Source: Rhizophagus irregularis
Lineage: Eukaryota > Glomeromycota > Glomeromycetes > Glomerales > Glomeraceae
Direction: 5' to 3'
DNA: 64,000 nucleotides
Assembly (NCBI RefSeq): GCF_026210795.1
Contig: NC_089457.1
Coordinates: 1,612,001-1,676,000, forward strand
In this document: positions 1-10,972 of the stretch, piece after piece
How positions within the stretch are numbered: position 1 is the stretch's first letter
Layout: the number at the start of each line of letters is the position of its first letter
Notes under the pieces: generated by a model
What the model saw: the letters and a program-made list of their open reading frames with translations, nothing else
What the model was told of the DNA's origin: nothing
The model's database searches: none
Made by a program: the position numbers and the translations under genes

Positions 1-1
1 A

Positions 2-241
2 TTTGTCAAATGGTATAAACCAGCACCAAACCAGCAAACTCGATTTTATACAAAAATTGATAATGAAAAAAGCTCAAATATTGAACTTTGGCGGAATGAA
101 TTTTATGATATAGCACGGAATTGTATAATTCCAATTCATTACTTATATAGCCGATTTGTATCTACTAAATTTTTAATTGGTAAAAAGAATCCCATCGCAT
201 ATAATGCTGTAATCCCAATAAATAGACAATTTCACTTATAA
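2..241 (+). CDS. C-terminal part of an uncharacterised fungal protein (5' end outside window)
   Basis: Frame 2 is open from the window edge to a TAA at 239-241 and gives 79 residues. The peptide contains FVKWYKPAPNQQ near its start, the segment CIIPIHYLYSRFVSTKF in the middle, and ends in a basic PINRQFHL tail. The style resembles a family of lineage-specific proteins common in Glomeromycotina, judged from memory and not checked. No catalytic motif is visible and no function is proposed. The start and upstream domains lie outside the window. Confidence 0.5.
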   Translation, partial: FVKWYKPAPNQQTRFYTKIDNEKSSNIELWRNEFYDIARNCIIPIHYLYSRFVSTKFLIGKKNPIAYNAVIPINRQFHL

Positions 242-1452
242 AATTATTTCTATTTTTAAATTTTAAATTTTTATAATTTATTTTGCAGCAATTCCAAATT
301 TTACAGTATTTACTGGATGATTAAACAATTTAATACTGAAGACTCTTTTTTTCAACATTAATTGCCAAACCAATTTATTAATATTTATCAAAATATATCG
401 AATAATAGAAAATTGGACATGCAAATATGAAATTTTACGTATGTTTTCATTATAGCAAATTTCATAAGTTGCGTAACATCTTTTTTACCCTTGCTGTGCC
501 CAAACAAATCTAACGATATAGTTTTTACCTTATTTTGAGCTTTACCGAGTTTTACAAAGCGTGTTAAAATAATTGAAAATTGTCAAAAGTTTAAAATTAA
601 TGAAAATAATCGATTTAAAAAACATAAAAGACTGACTTCTATTATTGTATTATATTTTTTTTATACTTTGGTTTTTTCGTTTTTTAAACGTATGAATATG
701 AACAAGGATAAAGAGAATATTGAATTATTAGATAAGTTGATCGGCAAACGGCAGATGTTTAACTTCAATCCAATTAATCGGATAATAAATCATCGAGTTT
801 CTGGTTTTGCATTATGTATGATATGTAAGAACGAATCTACCAGTGAAAATCTGATGTCCCCTCGCAATTATTCGGATGAAGAAATTTAATTCCCTATTGT
901 AATTAAATTAGAAAGTTTAAAATTTAGCTTGTATTGATTGGCGTTAAATTTAAAATAAATAAAAATTGTAGAAAATTTTTCTCGAATTCAATTTATTAAT
1001 AATAATATTTCAATTGGGAATGGTGCATCACTTGATTTACTAATAAATATTTGAATATCAGTAACTTGATTGAAAAACGGTTCAAATTGTGCCAGTTAGA
1101 AAATGCCATTAATTACATTACAGCTGATTTCATAATGTACGGGACACTTAGCAAATTCTAAAGAACGGAAGTATTCAGTAAAGCTCAAAATAAGATAAAA
1201 TTATAACACCACTCTCGGAACAATATTTCAAAATTAGCGTATAATTAGTCTAAAGTGTGTAATGAAGGACTATATATTATTAATCGTATCAGTTTCACAA
1301 ATGTCCCGTTTTACTAATAATATCCTATTTTCGCCTACAATATATTTTTTCAGCCTACATTATAATATATCATCTTCAGTACCCATTAAATTTTAAACAA
1401 AATAAGCGTTTTAATTTAATAAAATTATATCGAAATAAACCAAGTATATAAC
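242..1452. other. AT-rich intergenic stretch with one doubtful small ORF
   Basis: No convincing gene is seen. A 73-codon plus-strand ORF lies at 668-889, with an internal ATG giving a peptide that starts MNMNKDKENIELLDKL and ends SPRNYSDEEI. It has a CMIC pair but no recognised domain, and could be a single exon of a gene whose other exons cannot be placed. The rest is A/T-rich with homopolymer runs. Confidence 0.3.
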
Positions 1453-2412
1453 CTATTGTAGTGTATTTTTTGGAGGTTCGACGTCAAGATGCTGTAATGT
1501 ATAATTATAAGACCTTGCTCTTGTCAGCTTTGCATTTTGGATCGCAAGTGAATGATCTAAATTACCGATAAATATTAGTACAAAACCACTAAAAAAAATA
1601 TATATATATTACTGACCCTTGCGGCTTTTCGTTCATTTATTATCTGACATTTTTTCTTCATATTCTCTTTTATATTCATCTGACCTAACATCGGTAAATA
1701 AGGGTAATTATGCAAATGTTTTTTAAAACTAATAAAATTCATATGATGATACCTCGCATGTTTACGGGTGCTTTTTCCTTTCTCCACAATACTTGGTTTG
1801 CGAAGGTTTTTGTATATTTCTAACTTTTTATAGAGATCATCATTTTTTTTTCTGAATTCTTCGTTGATCGCTATTAATGTTTCGTTTAGATCTTGGGTTT
1901 CCTTTAATTCTAGGAAAATTTTATTTAATTTCGTTTCTAACTCTTCAACATGAGCCTTTAATTTTTCGTTTTCGACCTTTAAATCTGAAAGTTAATATAA
2001 AGATAAACCGGTTTTCAAATGTATATCATAAAATATTCGTTAATAAACAATTAAGAATCAGTATTAATATACCTCTCTCAGTTTCATCTAATGGTTGCCG
2101 ACTCAATTTTGGCAAATTTGCTACCGATTTTGGTAAGTGGATTTTAGGAATAGATTGAGAAATTTGTGGGATTTTTGATGATGAAGTGTTAATAGTATTT
2201 TGTTTAATATTTGATGATATATTACGCGATGGATATTTTAGATACCTTTGTATCAAATTCGATCGTGACGATGTACTAGATGAAGTTCGTGAAGTATTTG
2301 GTGATAATGGGACAACTTATGAGCCGTCTTCATTTAAATCATCAGGAAGTACGAGGTAAAAAGGACCCTCGCCATCTTCAATTTTTTTAATATTTTTTGT
2401 ATTCTTTGACAT
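1453..2412 (-). pseudogene. Three-exon coiled-coil protein gene with one in-frame stop
   Basis: Three minus-strand exons (2412-2073, 1984-1613, 1556-1453) join in consistent phase through GTATAT...TTTCAG and GTAATA...TTTAG introns; the second has a TACTAAT branch site. The product starts MSKNTKNIKKIEDGEG, has a Ser/Thr/Pro-rich segment (about residues 32-110), then a Leu/Glu/Lys heptad region (about 115-185, with LKVENEKLKAHVEELETKL) predicted to form a coiled coil, a basic stretch, and a tail ending PPKNTLQ. Codon 32 is TAA (2319-2317). Everything after it stays open and spliceable, so the gene either died recently, is read from a downstream start, or has an assembly error. Function unknown; it may be a structural or DNA-associated protein of a lineage-specific family. 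Confidence 0.5.
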
Positions 2413-2834
2413 TGCAGAAGAAATTTGAAAAAAAAATTATAAACACGATAAAATCAAACCTTGAGAAAATAGTTTATTTTATAACTTAAAAATTTGATCA
2501 TGTAATATTTCAGAAGTATATTCTTCCGAAGTTCAATTAATCTTAATTTAGTTTAAGTTGATGTAAATTATTTAAATTATTTGATGACAAACTTCGATAA
2601 ATCACATAAATTCAATGCGAAATTTCGATAAATTATTTTCTTAATATTGATATCAAATTCGACAAATTACTTAAATCATTAAAATTGATGGGCAATTCGA
2701 TAAATCAATTAAAGTTAAAGATATATGTATGATGTTTTGGGAGGGAGATACTAATAGAATGCAAATTTTAAAGAACTCAGAAATATTCGGATAATTTGGG
2801 TTTAATAATCATAACCAAAAAATTTTATTAACAA
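2413..2834. other. AT-rich intergenic spacer
   Basis: Between two minus-strand genes. Contains loosely repeated TTCGATAAATCA-like words and no ORF of note. Confidence 0.4.
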
Positions 2835-3931
2835 TTAATTAATTTTATATTTTTTTATTATTGGCTTTTCCAATTTTCCTAATGATATTTTAATGATGCC
2901 GCAAAGCAATTCAACTTTTGTTTCTTTTTCCGGATCAAACCTTTTAGGAAAATTATTAAAAAATTGTTTAAATTTTCTTAAAAATTAAAAAAAGAATTTA
3001 CCTTTTTGGAAGGTGTATTGAAATTTCGATCTCATCTTTCAGTATATGGAAACTTCCTTTTTTACATTGAAGACCTGCTTCAATTTCCTGGTTATACTTG
3101 AATTTGACGTATATGTTCCTTGCTTCAAAATTATTTGTTTCTATTTCAATGCTGTTTTTTTCAACAGTAATCGCTTGAATATAGACGATTAATTCATCGC
3201 TATATTAAAATATAATAAATAAAACTTTAATCAATGCTAAATAATTATATTTAACTTAATAAAATAAAAATTTCAATACCTTGATTCAAAAATATTATAT
3301 TGCGGCGAAGTTTGTAACTGCGACTGCGAAGTTTGTGACTGCGAGGTTTGTGAGGTTTGCAACTGCAACTGCAACTGCATCTGCGAGGTTTGTGACTGCG
3401 AGGTTTGTGACTGCAAGGTTTCCGATTGTGACTGAGACGGAATGTGCAATAACGGTTGCACTTCAATCTGAATTTGAAAATAATCTTAAATTATTAATAC
3501 AGAATACATCTAATAATTACTAAAAAGTAACTTACATCATCGTCTCTATAATGCACTTTTTTTGCTTTTGCTCTGTTAAAATTTAATATTTTTCCACGTG
3601 ATCCTGTAAAAGATTGTTCTTTTACATAATTAAAAAAATTATCTCTCTCCACTTCGTTCTCAAAGTGCACGAACCCAAACCTATAAATAAATAATAATAA
3701 TAGAATATTGTTAGAATTACTATAAATTAAATAAACTACACCAATAACATTGTTTATTTTTTATTTACCCCCAATCATCCTTTTTTTTTATGTGTTTAAA
3801 GGGGAATTGCAATGTATTTTTAAGAAAATCAGCAATAGTTATTGCCTTTATTTCCTCTAATTCATCTGAATATTCTCCTCCAAAAAAAATGGACAACTTA
3901 GTTGTATAACAACATGGATATGAACTTCTTC
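2835..3931 (-). CDS. RRM plus glutamine-rich linker plus Hsp20-like domain protein (5' end not found)
   Basis: Five minus-strand exons (3931-3769, 3680-3536, 3467-3280, 3199-3002, 2940-2835) splice in consistent phase to a TAA at 2835. Exons 1-2 encode an RNA recognition motif: RNP2-like KLSIFFGGEY, then RNP1-like WGFGFVHFE created exactly across the first splice junction. Exon 3 is a low-complexity linker of Q/S/T repeats from a CAAACCTCGCAGT-type microsatellite. Exons 4-5 read IYVKFKYNQEIEAGLQ, then HLPKRFDPEKETKVELLCG and IIKISLGKLEKP, matching the last strands of an alpha-crystallin/Hsp20 (or p23-like) fold, where F-x-LP-x-x-x-D and a central G with alternating hydrophobics are typical. 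An RNA-binding partner of a chaperone-like domain would fit a role in RNP granules, but that is inference. No start codon was found in phase; the upstream minisatellite may have displaced exon 1. Confidence 0.6.
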
Positions 3932-4019
3932 CTGTTTATATAAAAAAATTTACATTGAAGAATAAATAAATACCTCAGTAACAGAAGGAAAAAAAACACC
4001 CAAAAACAGCCAAAAACAA

Positions 4020-4250
4020 AAAAGCCTCCGTGAAGGAAGGAAAAAAATCAGCCTTCCGTGAAGGAAGGAAAAAAAAAATCAGCCTTCCTGAATGAAGGAA
4101 GGAAGAAAAAATAGCCTCTCGTGAAAAGAAGGGAAAAAAAAATAGCCTCCTGTGAAGGAAGGAAGAAAAAATAACCTCCTGTAAAAGAAGGAAAAAATAC
4201 AGTACTTCCTAAGGAAAAAAAAATAAGGAAAAAAAATAAGGAAAAAAATA
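4020..4250. repeat. Minisatellite, about 29-bp unit, six degenerate copies
   Basis: Repeats of the form AGCCTCCTGTGAAGGAAGGA plus an A-rich tail, 27 to 32 bp each. The long hydrophobic minus-strand ORFs here are artefacts of the repeat (Phe/Leu-rich in every copy). Confidence 0.7.
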
Positions 4251-4403
4251 AGGTAGAAAGAAGATATAAAAAAGTTGGAAAAATAAACCATATATATACC
4301 CATCTTTGATCTAGCGAAGCTGAAAGAATGATAGTAGGCTTAGTGGGTTTGGCGGGCTTGACTATATATAAAGAAATTAATAAATACATGTTATATAAAT
4401 AAA

Positions 4404-4627
4404 CAAGGACTGCGTTGATGAAGTTTCGCAGTTGGGCTGAGCGTTGACGCGTTAAGAAGAATAAACAAGGACCGTGTTGATGAAGTTTCGCAATTGGGCT
4501 AAGCGTTGACGTGTTAAGAAGAATAAATAAGGACCGCGTTGACGAAGTTTTGCGATTGGGCTGAGCGTTGACGCGTTAAGAAGAATAAACAAGAACCGCA
4601 TTGATAAAGTTTCACGGTTGGGCTGAT
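4404..4627. repeat. 61-bp tandem repeat, about 3.7 copies
   Basis: Unit begins AACAAGGACYGCGTTGATGA and ends GTTAAGAAGAAT. Copies begin near 4404, 4465, 4527 and 4588 and differ by a few transitions. No coding sense. Confidence 0.8.
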
Positions 4628-4639
4628 CATATTGTGCAA

Positions 4640-5283
4640 CGTGACAAGAACAAAAAAATATAGGATTTTTTTTATCAGTCCACATAGTTTCTAAATACTG
4701 TACTGTAATGATGTAAGCTTTTTTTAAAAAAAGAAAATAAAGGATATTAAAGTAAATTGATCAAATGCCGACTTACAATTTGTTGCAGTTAATTTGGCAA
4801 ATAATCATACACCGGTCACCTATCACACCTATCATATGCCGATTAGTGACTAATTGGTAACTGGAAAGAATAGAATACTAAAAATCGGTAAAAATTAGGA
4901 GATTCTTACTATCTCCTTTTTATTATTACAATAAATGATCAGATCTATGAAATATAATTTTAATAAAATATCGTTGGTTGTGTGACATAAAATTTTATAT
5001 AACTCTATTTGCATTTAATTTTTTATTTATTTTTGATTTGCAATATCAGATCGGTCAGTTCAGTTATTTAATTTCAAAACTAATTATGATGGTTGGTGAC
5101 CGTTAGGTCGATAGTGAATTTGATGTACTTATGAAGTTTAAAGTTCACATCATATCATTATAGCTACAATTTAATGGATTATCAGTAATTCAAAAACCAC
5201 TTGCACGCTAAAATTTCTCTATACCGATTAATGAATCTCAATTATTATTACACGTAAAATTCGCAAAAAAAGTTTCAAGATTC
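4640..5283. other. AT-rich spacer without a recognisable gene
   Basis: Contains scattered CCGATTAGTGAC / ACCGGTCACC-type words similar to the repeats at 18.8-19.1 kb, but no ORF, TIR pair or RNA gene that I can support. Confidence 0.3.
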
Positions 5284-5560
5284 CTGAATTTTGTTGATCA
5301 GTAGTAAAACTGTTTCTTCCACTTTCTTTTCCTTTTCGTCATCTTTCTTCTCTTCCTCATTTTTCTTCTCATCTTCCTGATCCTCCTCACCTAATATTGA
5401 AACGAATATTATACAAATGTACCGTACTGTCAATTACTCAGTCATGATGCTGGCCGTTTGAATGTTTTCTTTTTTCTTGGATTTTCCTTTCAGAAGATGA
5501 ACGGCTCTTCTTTAGGTATTCCTCTCTACGATGGTGATGAAGCGAATGAATTATATCGTA
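5284..5560 (-). other. Acidic/basic coding remnants
   Basis: Two minus-strand open stretches: 5393-5284 reads EEDQEDEKKNEEEKKDD and ends LLLINKIQES-stop after a TTAG acceptor; 5560-5450 reads REEYLKKSRSSSERK. They look like charged exons of one gene, but no donor/acceptor pair joins them in phase, so this is probably a decayed gene. No function can be given. Confidence 0.25.
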
Positions 5561-5821
5561 AATGATTCCATAAGTAAGGTGGTGTTAATGGATTTCATTA
5601 TGCCAGGTATGACATTGTTGTTAACGAGACTCCGCTACTTAAAGAAAGTTTGTTGTACATTATTAACTTGCTTATTTTCTGGCAAAGAATCGTATTTCTG
5701 AATAACCTCTTTCTATATATAAAAATAATATTAGAAAATAATTAAAATTTACAATAAAATTGATAGGTGATATCCTTATTTACCTCAACGCCTCTCTTAG
5801 GCTCTTTGGCATGTTCTCCTT

Positions 5822-6170
5822 TTTAAAATAAAAGAGGACGCTTGAATTGTCTGAGCTGCTTGGGCTGTATGAGCTGCTCGAACTGCTTGATGTTCGGCAG
5901 GACTGCCTTAGCAGCTTTTTTACTGAGCGTTTATATGATGGATTTTTTTGTATGTTTATTTTTATCAGATTTTGGTAGGTTTGGTCGGTTTACGCTGTCG
6001 ATTTCCATTTCACTAGTGGCGGATTTTTTACTTTTTTTTATATCTTCATCCGAACTTAAGATAATTGGTTCTTCTTGAGAACTGAAGAGGCTCGGTATCC
6101 TGTAAGGCAAACTTTCATTAATTGGCGACCTTTGCAAATTGTTCGTTAATTTTCTACACATTTCCGACAA
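5822..6170 (-). pseudogene. Remnant of a Ser/Asp-rich, Lys-rich (nuclear-type) protein
   Basis: Minus-strand reading gives MSEMCRKLTNNLQRSPINES, then EEPIILSSDEDIKKSKKSA (a casein-kinase-like acidic patch next to lysines), then an in-frame TAA near 5929, after which the same frame stays open as KKAAKAVLPNIKQFEQLIQP up to a final TAA. The continuation after the stop suggests a single exon broken by one nonsense change. No known domain recognised. Confidence 0.35.
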
Positions 6171-6179
6171 GATACTTGA

Positions 6180-7035
6180 CCGAAGGTTAAATTTTTTTTT
6201 TGGTTATTTAAAGCATTGTTAACCGATTCGATACGTCGAATAGATTAACTATGATTTGCAACAGAGATTAAGACGTTTAACTACGACTGAAATCCAATCA
6301 AACAAGACACGCTTAAAATAGGGAGTTCGTTTATAGTGTAAAAGGTTATACTTTTATTATAGAACTTTATAATTGGCGTTAACAAGAACTAATAGGAACT
6401 AAGCGGTTAACTAATTCGAACTGAATAACTAAACTTATAACGAAGGAAAATACCAACGTTATTTATATAAAAGTTACTACATATAAAGATATAATAAATA
6501 TAATAGATATAATAAATATAAGAAATATAACTAATATAATAAATATAACTAATAAATTAAATATAATAAATAAAATAATTATATCGATTATATTAAATAT
6601 AATTAATATAATAAATATAATAAAAATAATAGGCTAAGTAGGCTGCGGCTAGGTCGGCTTGGCACAGTTGGGCACAGTAGATCCTAATTTTCCACATGAT
6701 CTTCTGGCGCAGTAAGTTGTAACTCTACACGTGACTAGGGGTAACAGCATGCATCAGCTGATTGCCCAATTTTAATTCATCGGCATTATCAATAACCATA
6801 TTAGATTTGTTAATTATTGTTATATCATTCTGTTGTTTCTTACTGATACTGGAACAAAAACGAAAGAAAAAGAAAGAAATCGGTCTTTTCTTAACCATTA
6901 GACCGTATGCTATGATCATATTGATATATTTATTTTATTAACTATTTTGTAATGATCAAATAAATAATCGATATTAAAAATATATAATGAGTTAATGACA
7001 GATTTCTTTCTTTCGTTAAATGTAAAGAAAAAAAA
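6180..7035. repeat. AT-rich spacer with ATAATAAATATA-type simple repeats
   Basis: 6470-6620 is a degenerate (ATAATAAAT)n tract; the remainder has no gene that can be supported. Confidence 0.5.
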
Positions 7036-7039
7036 AAAT

Positions 7040-7452
7040 ATCGTTAATATACCAATAAATCTAATAAATCTAATAAGGATATTGAAAACGTTGATGAAAT
7101 AGTTGGTAAGACCGGCAATTGCAGATCATGCTTTTTTTTCCTTTTTTTTCAATAACTAAAAATTTTTTTAGTAACAGGTTAAATACCTGGCACAATGTAT
7201 AGAAAAACTGACTAATCACAAGAGTCGCAAGGTCGGCAGATTTGCCCTACGGAATTTCCACGAGGATGTAAAATAAAAGTGGAAAAAAGTGTTATTAAAA
7301 AAATCTGCCGACAAAAAGATATCAAAAAAAAGTTTCTAATAAAAAAAGAAAACCGGTTTAATCGTCAAGTAGTTCGTCAAGTAGTTCGTGCGATTCAAGC
7401 GGTTCAGAGAGTGAAAGTAGTTCAAGTTTTTTATTTAATAAGGAATGATATG
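7040..7452 (+). pseudogene. 5' part of a host gene split by two hAT transposons
   Basis: A plus-strand reading contains NKSNKSNKDIENVDEIV followed by a GTAAGA donor, then KYLAQCIEKLTNHKSRKVGR and a Ser-rich stretch (SSSSSSSCDSSGSESESSSS, 7366-7430). Frames are broken by stops (for example the TAA after FHEDVK near 7272). The reading stops at the hAT insertion and coding style resumes at 17115, so the two parts probably belonged to one gene. Function unknown. Confidence 0.35.
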
Positions 7453-7469
7453 CCAATAAGCAGTGCTCC

Positions 7470-7690
7470 TAACAGATCAGATCAGATCAGATTTTACTTA
7501 AATTCAATCTGATCTGAAATTAATTAAATCTGATCTGATCTGATCTGATCTGAATCGATCGGTTTTAAATTTAATCTGAATCGATCAGATCGACTCGGTC
7601 TGAATCTGATCTGATCTGATTTGAATCTGACCAAATCTGATCTGATCTGAATCCAATCTGATCTGATCTGAATCTGATCTGAATCTGAAA
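7470..7690. repeat. Left subterminal (TCTGA)n repeats of hAT 1
   Basis: Dense runs of GATCTGATCTGAATC on both strands, matched by a similar block at the other end of the element. In hAT elements such subterminal motifs usually bind transposase; here that role is inferred from position only. Confidence 0.75.
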
Positions 7691-7697
7691 TAAATAT

Positions 7698-7969
7698 AAG
7701 ACCCCAGACAACTTTTTGCAAATTGACTCTAAATTTCAAAAAAAATCAGTTTTTTGCGATTATCTTGGTATCTAGTGATCCGATTCATGCGAACTTTTTT
7801 TTATTTTGTAGCTCTCATCGAGCTCTACAAAATAAAAAAAATCTGCATGAATTGGATTACTGGATACCAAGATAATCGCAAAAAATCGAAAATAAAAAAA
7901 GAGCAAATTGGGTCTTTTTTGGCAAAAAGGTAGTTAGTTATGAATTATATAAGAGATGTCCAGGGTCCT
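7698..7969. mobile_element. hAT-type MITE copy A, 272 bp, target duplication ATAAATAT
   Basis: Ends AAGACCCCAG and inverted CAGGGTCCT; ATAAATAT flanks both sides (7690-7697 and 7970-7977). The centre is a long hairpin around TAGCTCTCATCGAGCTCTAC. Diverged relative of copies B and C (shared ACCCC ends and the GATATCTTGG-like arms). Non-coding. Confidence 0.8.
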
Positions 7970-8247
7970 ATAAATATATTATAAAATTAAAAAAAAAATA
8001 CATTTTATTAAATATCTTACTATTTAGTAATTTTAAAAGTTGAAATACTGTCCATTTAAATCTTAATAAAATGAGTTAAATGGTAATAGTTTTGTATTTT
8101 TAAATGTAATAAATAGTGAGTTATTTAATAACTATTATTTTACAATTAATTAAACTAAAAATTACCTAATTTATTTAACTTTAATTTTGAAGTTAAAGTT
8201 TATTTTATTTAAAATTTTAAAATTTTAAAAAAGTAATAATATATATG

Positions 8248-10972
8248 TTATTCACTTAAGAAAGTAGTCCACCAAGACTGTAAACACATACAAATTCTTA
8301 TTGTTTTAACTGCTAAACAATTTCGTTTATCTGTAATTAAATTTTTTCCTACTGAAAAACTTTGTTCAAAAGGAACACTAGTAGCAGGTATTGGTAAGTA
8401 ATCTCGAGCCATTTGTGAAAGATGAGGAAATTGTGATTCATTAACTTTCCACCATTCCAATGGATCTGTTTCTTCATTCATTAAAGATAAGGAAAGGTAT
8501 GTTTGAATTTCATCAATATATTCTATATTACGCCATTTAAATACACGTGACATAACTGATTTTTCTTTAATTTCAGAAGTATTATTAAGAACTTCAGGTT
8601 TAGTAAAAGCATAAAATTTGTTGTAAATATTAACAAATCTAAAAAAAATAATAATAAAATTAATATATTATATTAAAAAAAAAAAAAAATATTAAATTTA
8701 TATTTACTTTTGATAAATAGTATTAACTAATGTTTCTTCCCAATTATGATCTTTGTAATATTTTAATTTCAATCTTGGATCCAAAATTGTTGAAATTAAA
8801 TATGTATCATTAATTTTGTTATAATACTCAAGTAATTTTACTTTACACTTTTTTGCTGTTTTTTTTACTATTTGATTCCATTTTTCATCATCATCATTTT
8901 CTCCATCATTTTCTTCATCATTTTCTTCATTTTCTTCATCATCATCTTCATCATCATCATCTTCTTAGGACCCCGGATATCTCCAAAACAGGTCATAAGT
9001 CACACTTTCGGCAGATTGGCCCATTTTTCAGGGAATTTCGAAAAAAATCGTTTTTTGTAAATATCTCGGCATCCAGTGGTCCAATTTTGATGAACATTTT
9101 TTTAAATTGTAGAGCTAAATGAGGGCTACAAAATAAAAAAAAGTTCATTAAAATTGAATTACTGGATGCTGAGATATTTACAAAAAACGATTTTTTGAGT
9201 TTCAGCAAAAAGGGGTGTTTTTGGCCAAAAGTCCATTATGACCTTTATATTAGATATCCGGGGTCCTATCTTCTTTATCATTACCAATAACATCTTCAAC
9301 ATGATCAATAAGTATATTATATAAAGGTACAGTTAATGAAAGAGTTGGATAATGACTTCCTGTTATAATTACAGTAACTTCTTTAAAAATTTCAAGAAAA
9401 TTTTTGATTTGTTCAAATATAGCCCATTTTTCTTCTGAAAATGTATATTTTTTAAGATCTTTATCATGAAATACAATATATTCAAGTGCCTATTAAATTT
9501 AAATTTATAATAATTAATATTTAAAATTATTTAAAATATTAAAAATACAATAAAACTTACAACTTTTAATTGTAAAGCTCTCTTTATCATGTCAAAAGTT
9601 GAGTTCCATCTTGTAGGAACATCCAAGATGGGCTTTAAATCATTAATATCATTATTTTTGCAGGCATTACTTAATTTTTCTCTTCTTAAAGAAGAAGCAC
9701 GAATTTTAACAATTAGTTCTCTAAGCTAAATAACATGAATGAAATTTTATTTTAATTATTAAAAAAATTCAATAAAAAAACAAATTAATAAAAATAATTA
9801 ATAAATTTACCAAAGAAATTTCACCATCCAAACAACCTAATGCTTCTTTTACACTTAAATTAATTGAGTGAGCAAAATACCTAATATACTGTTCTTTTTT
9901 ATTAAAATTAACAACATTTTCTGCTGCCCAAATTGATAAAGAAGTCATAAATGTTGAATTATTAGAAGCATTATCTGTTGTTATTCCCATAATCTAAATA
10001 AAATAAAATAAATAAATATTAATATAATTAATTAATCTATTTTTAATAAAAAAATAAATAAAATAAACATTAATTTACCTTACTTTCAAGTGACATATTA
10101 CTTATACCTAATAAAAATGCATCCTTTATATTACTTCCCGTATGTGAATCTTGTGTTTGAATAAAATCAATTATAATATTTTGTAAGTTCCATTCTTTAT
10201 TGATAAAATGTGCAGTTATTGATAAAAATGATTTGGTTGAAGGGCTGGTCCAACAATCCATGGTAAAAGAAACTTTACCAGGAAGATCCTTAAGAAGTGC
10301 TTTCATTTTTACTTTATCTTCCTCATAATAAGTCATAATTTTATTTTTTATTGTATCAGCACTAGGAATTTTTGCTGATGGATGAAGGGAATGTACAAAA
10401 TTAATAAAATAATTTTCTTCAACAATTGTAAATAAATGCTGATGAATAACAATCCATTTAATAAGAATCTTCATCATTATATCTTTATCATATGACCACT
10501 AGTTACAATATAAATTTGTTATTAAAATTATTAAAATAATTTTTTTATAAAATAAAAAAATGGTGTATTTACCTTTGATTCATTTAACTATCTAAAATAC
10601 TTTTATTGACTTTTTGATTACCTTCAGTTAGTAATTTTGTAACGTGAAACTTCTTTAAATGCTTTGAAATTCCAGAAGTAGTACATAAGAACATATATAT
10701 GTTTTATGGCAGTAATTACAATTAGCTTTTTTATTATTTTTATAATCTGGATCTTTTGTAAAATGATTCCAAACATAACTTCCTGAACTTGCTGTAATTT
10801 CTGACAATTGCAATTCCATGACATCACTTAACCTTCTAGGGGTTGTAGCTTTTGATTGATCTACTTCATTATCTGAAGTATGTTGACTTTCACCATTATC
10901 TGAATCTATAATATCTTTAAACGAACAATTAAAAGTATATTTAGAGTTAATTAAAAAAGAATAAAGGATCAA
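8248..10972 (-). pseudogene. hAT transposase of hAT 1 (BED finger to hATC), disrupted
   Basis: Minus-strand exons in order: BED-type finger (GSYVWNHFTKDPDYK, CNYCHKTY, then HLKKFHVTK in another frame, so a frameshift near 10670); core start SFTMDCWTSPSTKSFLSI (10297-10200); ITTDNASNNSTF (9990-9950), where D is a catalytic candidate; VPTRWNSTFDMI (about 9610); ISTILDPRLKLKYY (about 8790); and the C-terminal hATC dimerisation domain IPATSVPFEQSFSVG, KNLITDKRN (8553-8248). Exons are separated by short GTAAAT...TAG introns. Defects: the frameshift, a TAA near 10585, and MITE copy B inside an Asp/Glu-rich exon. Transposase for DNA cut-and-paste in the nucleus; this copy is unlikely to be active. 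Confidence 0.8.
8967..9267. mobile_element. hAT-type MITE copy B, 301 bp, target duplication ATCTTCTT
   Basis: Ends AGGACCCCGGATATCT and its inverse AGATATCCGGGGTCCT; ATCTTCTT at 8959-8966 and 9268-9275. Nearly identical to copy C at 29976-30268. It sits in the acidic-repeat exon of the hAT 1 transposase. Element plus duplication is 309 bp, so the surrounding frame is kept in register if it is removed. Confidence 0.9.

Noticed and set aside
4048-4389. Phe-rich ORFs resembling membrane proteins
   Set aside because: Produced by a purine-rich minisatellite read on the other strand.
7461-7600. Telomere-like repeat
   Set aside because: The TCTGA pentamers are paired at both ends of a TIR-bounded element and do not match a TTAGGG-type repeat.
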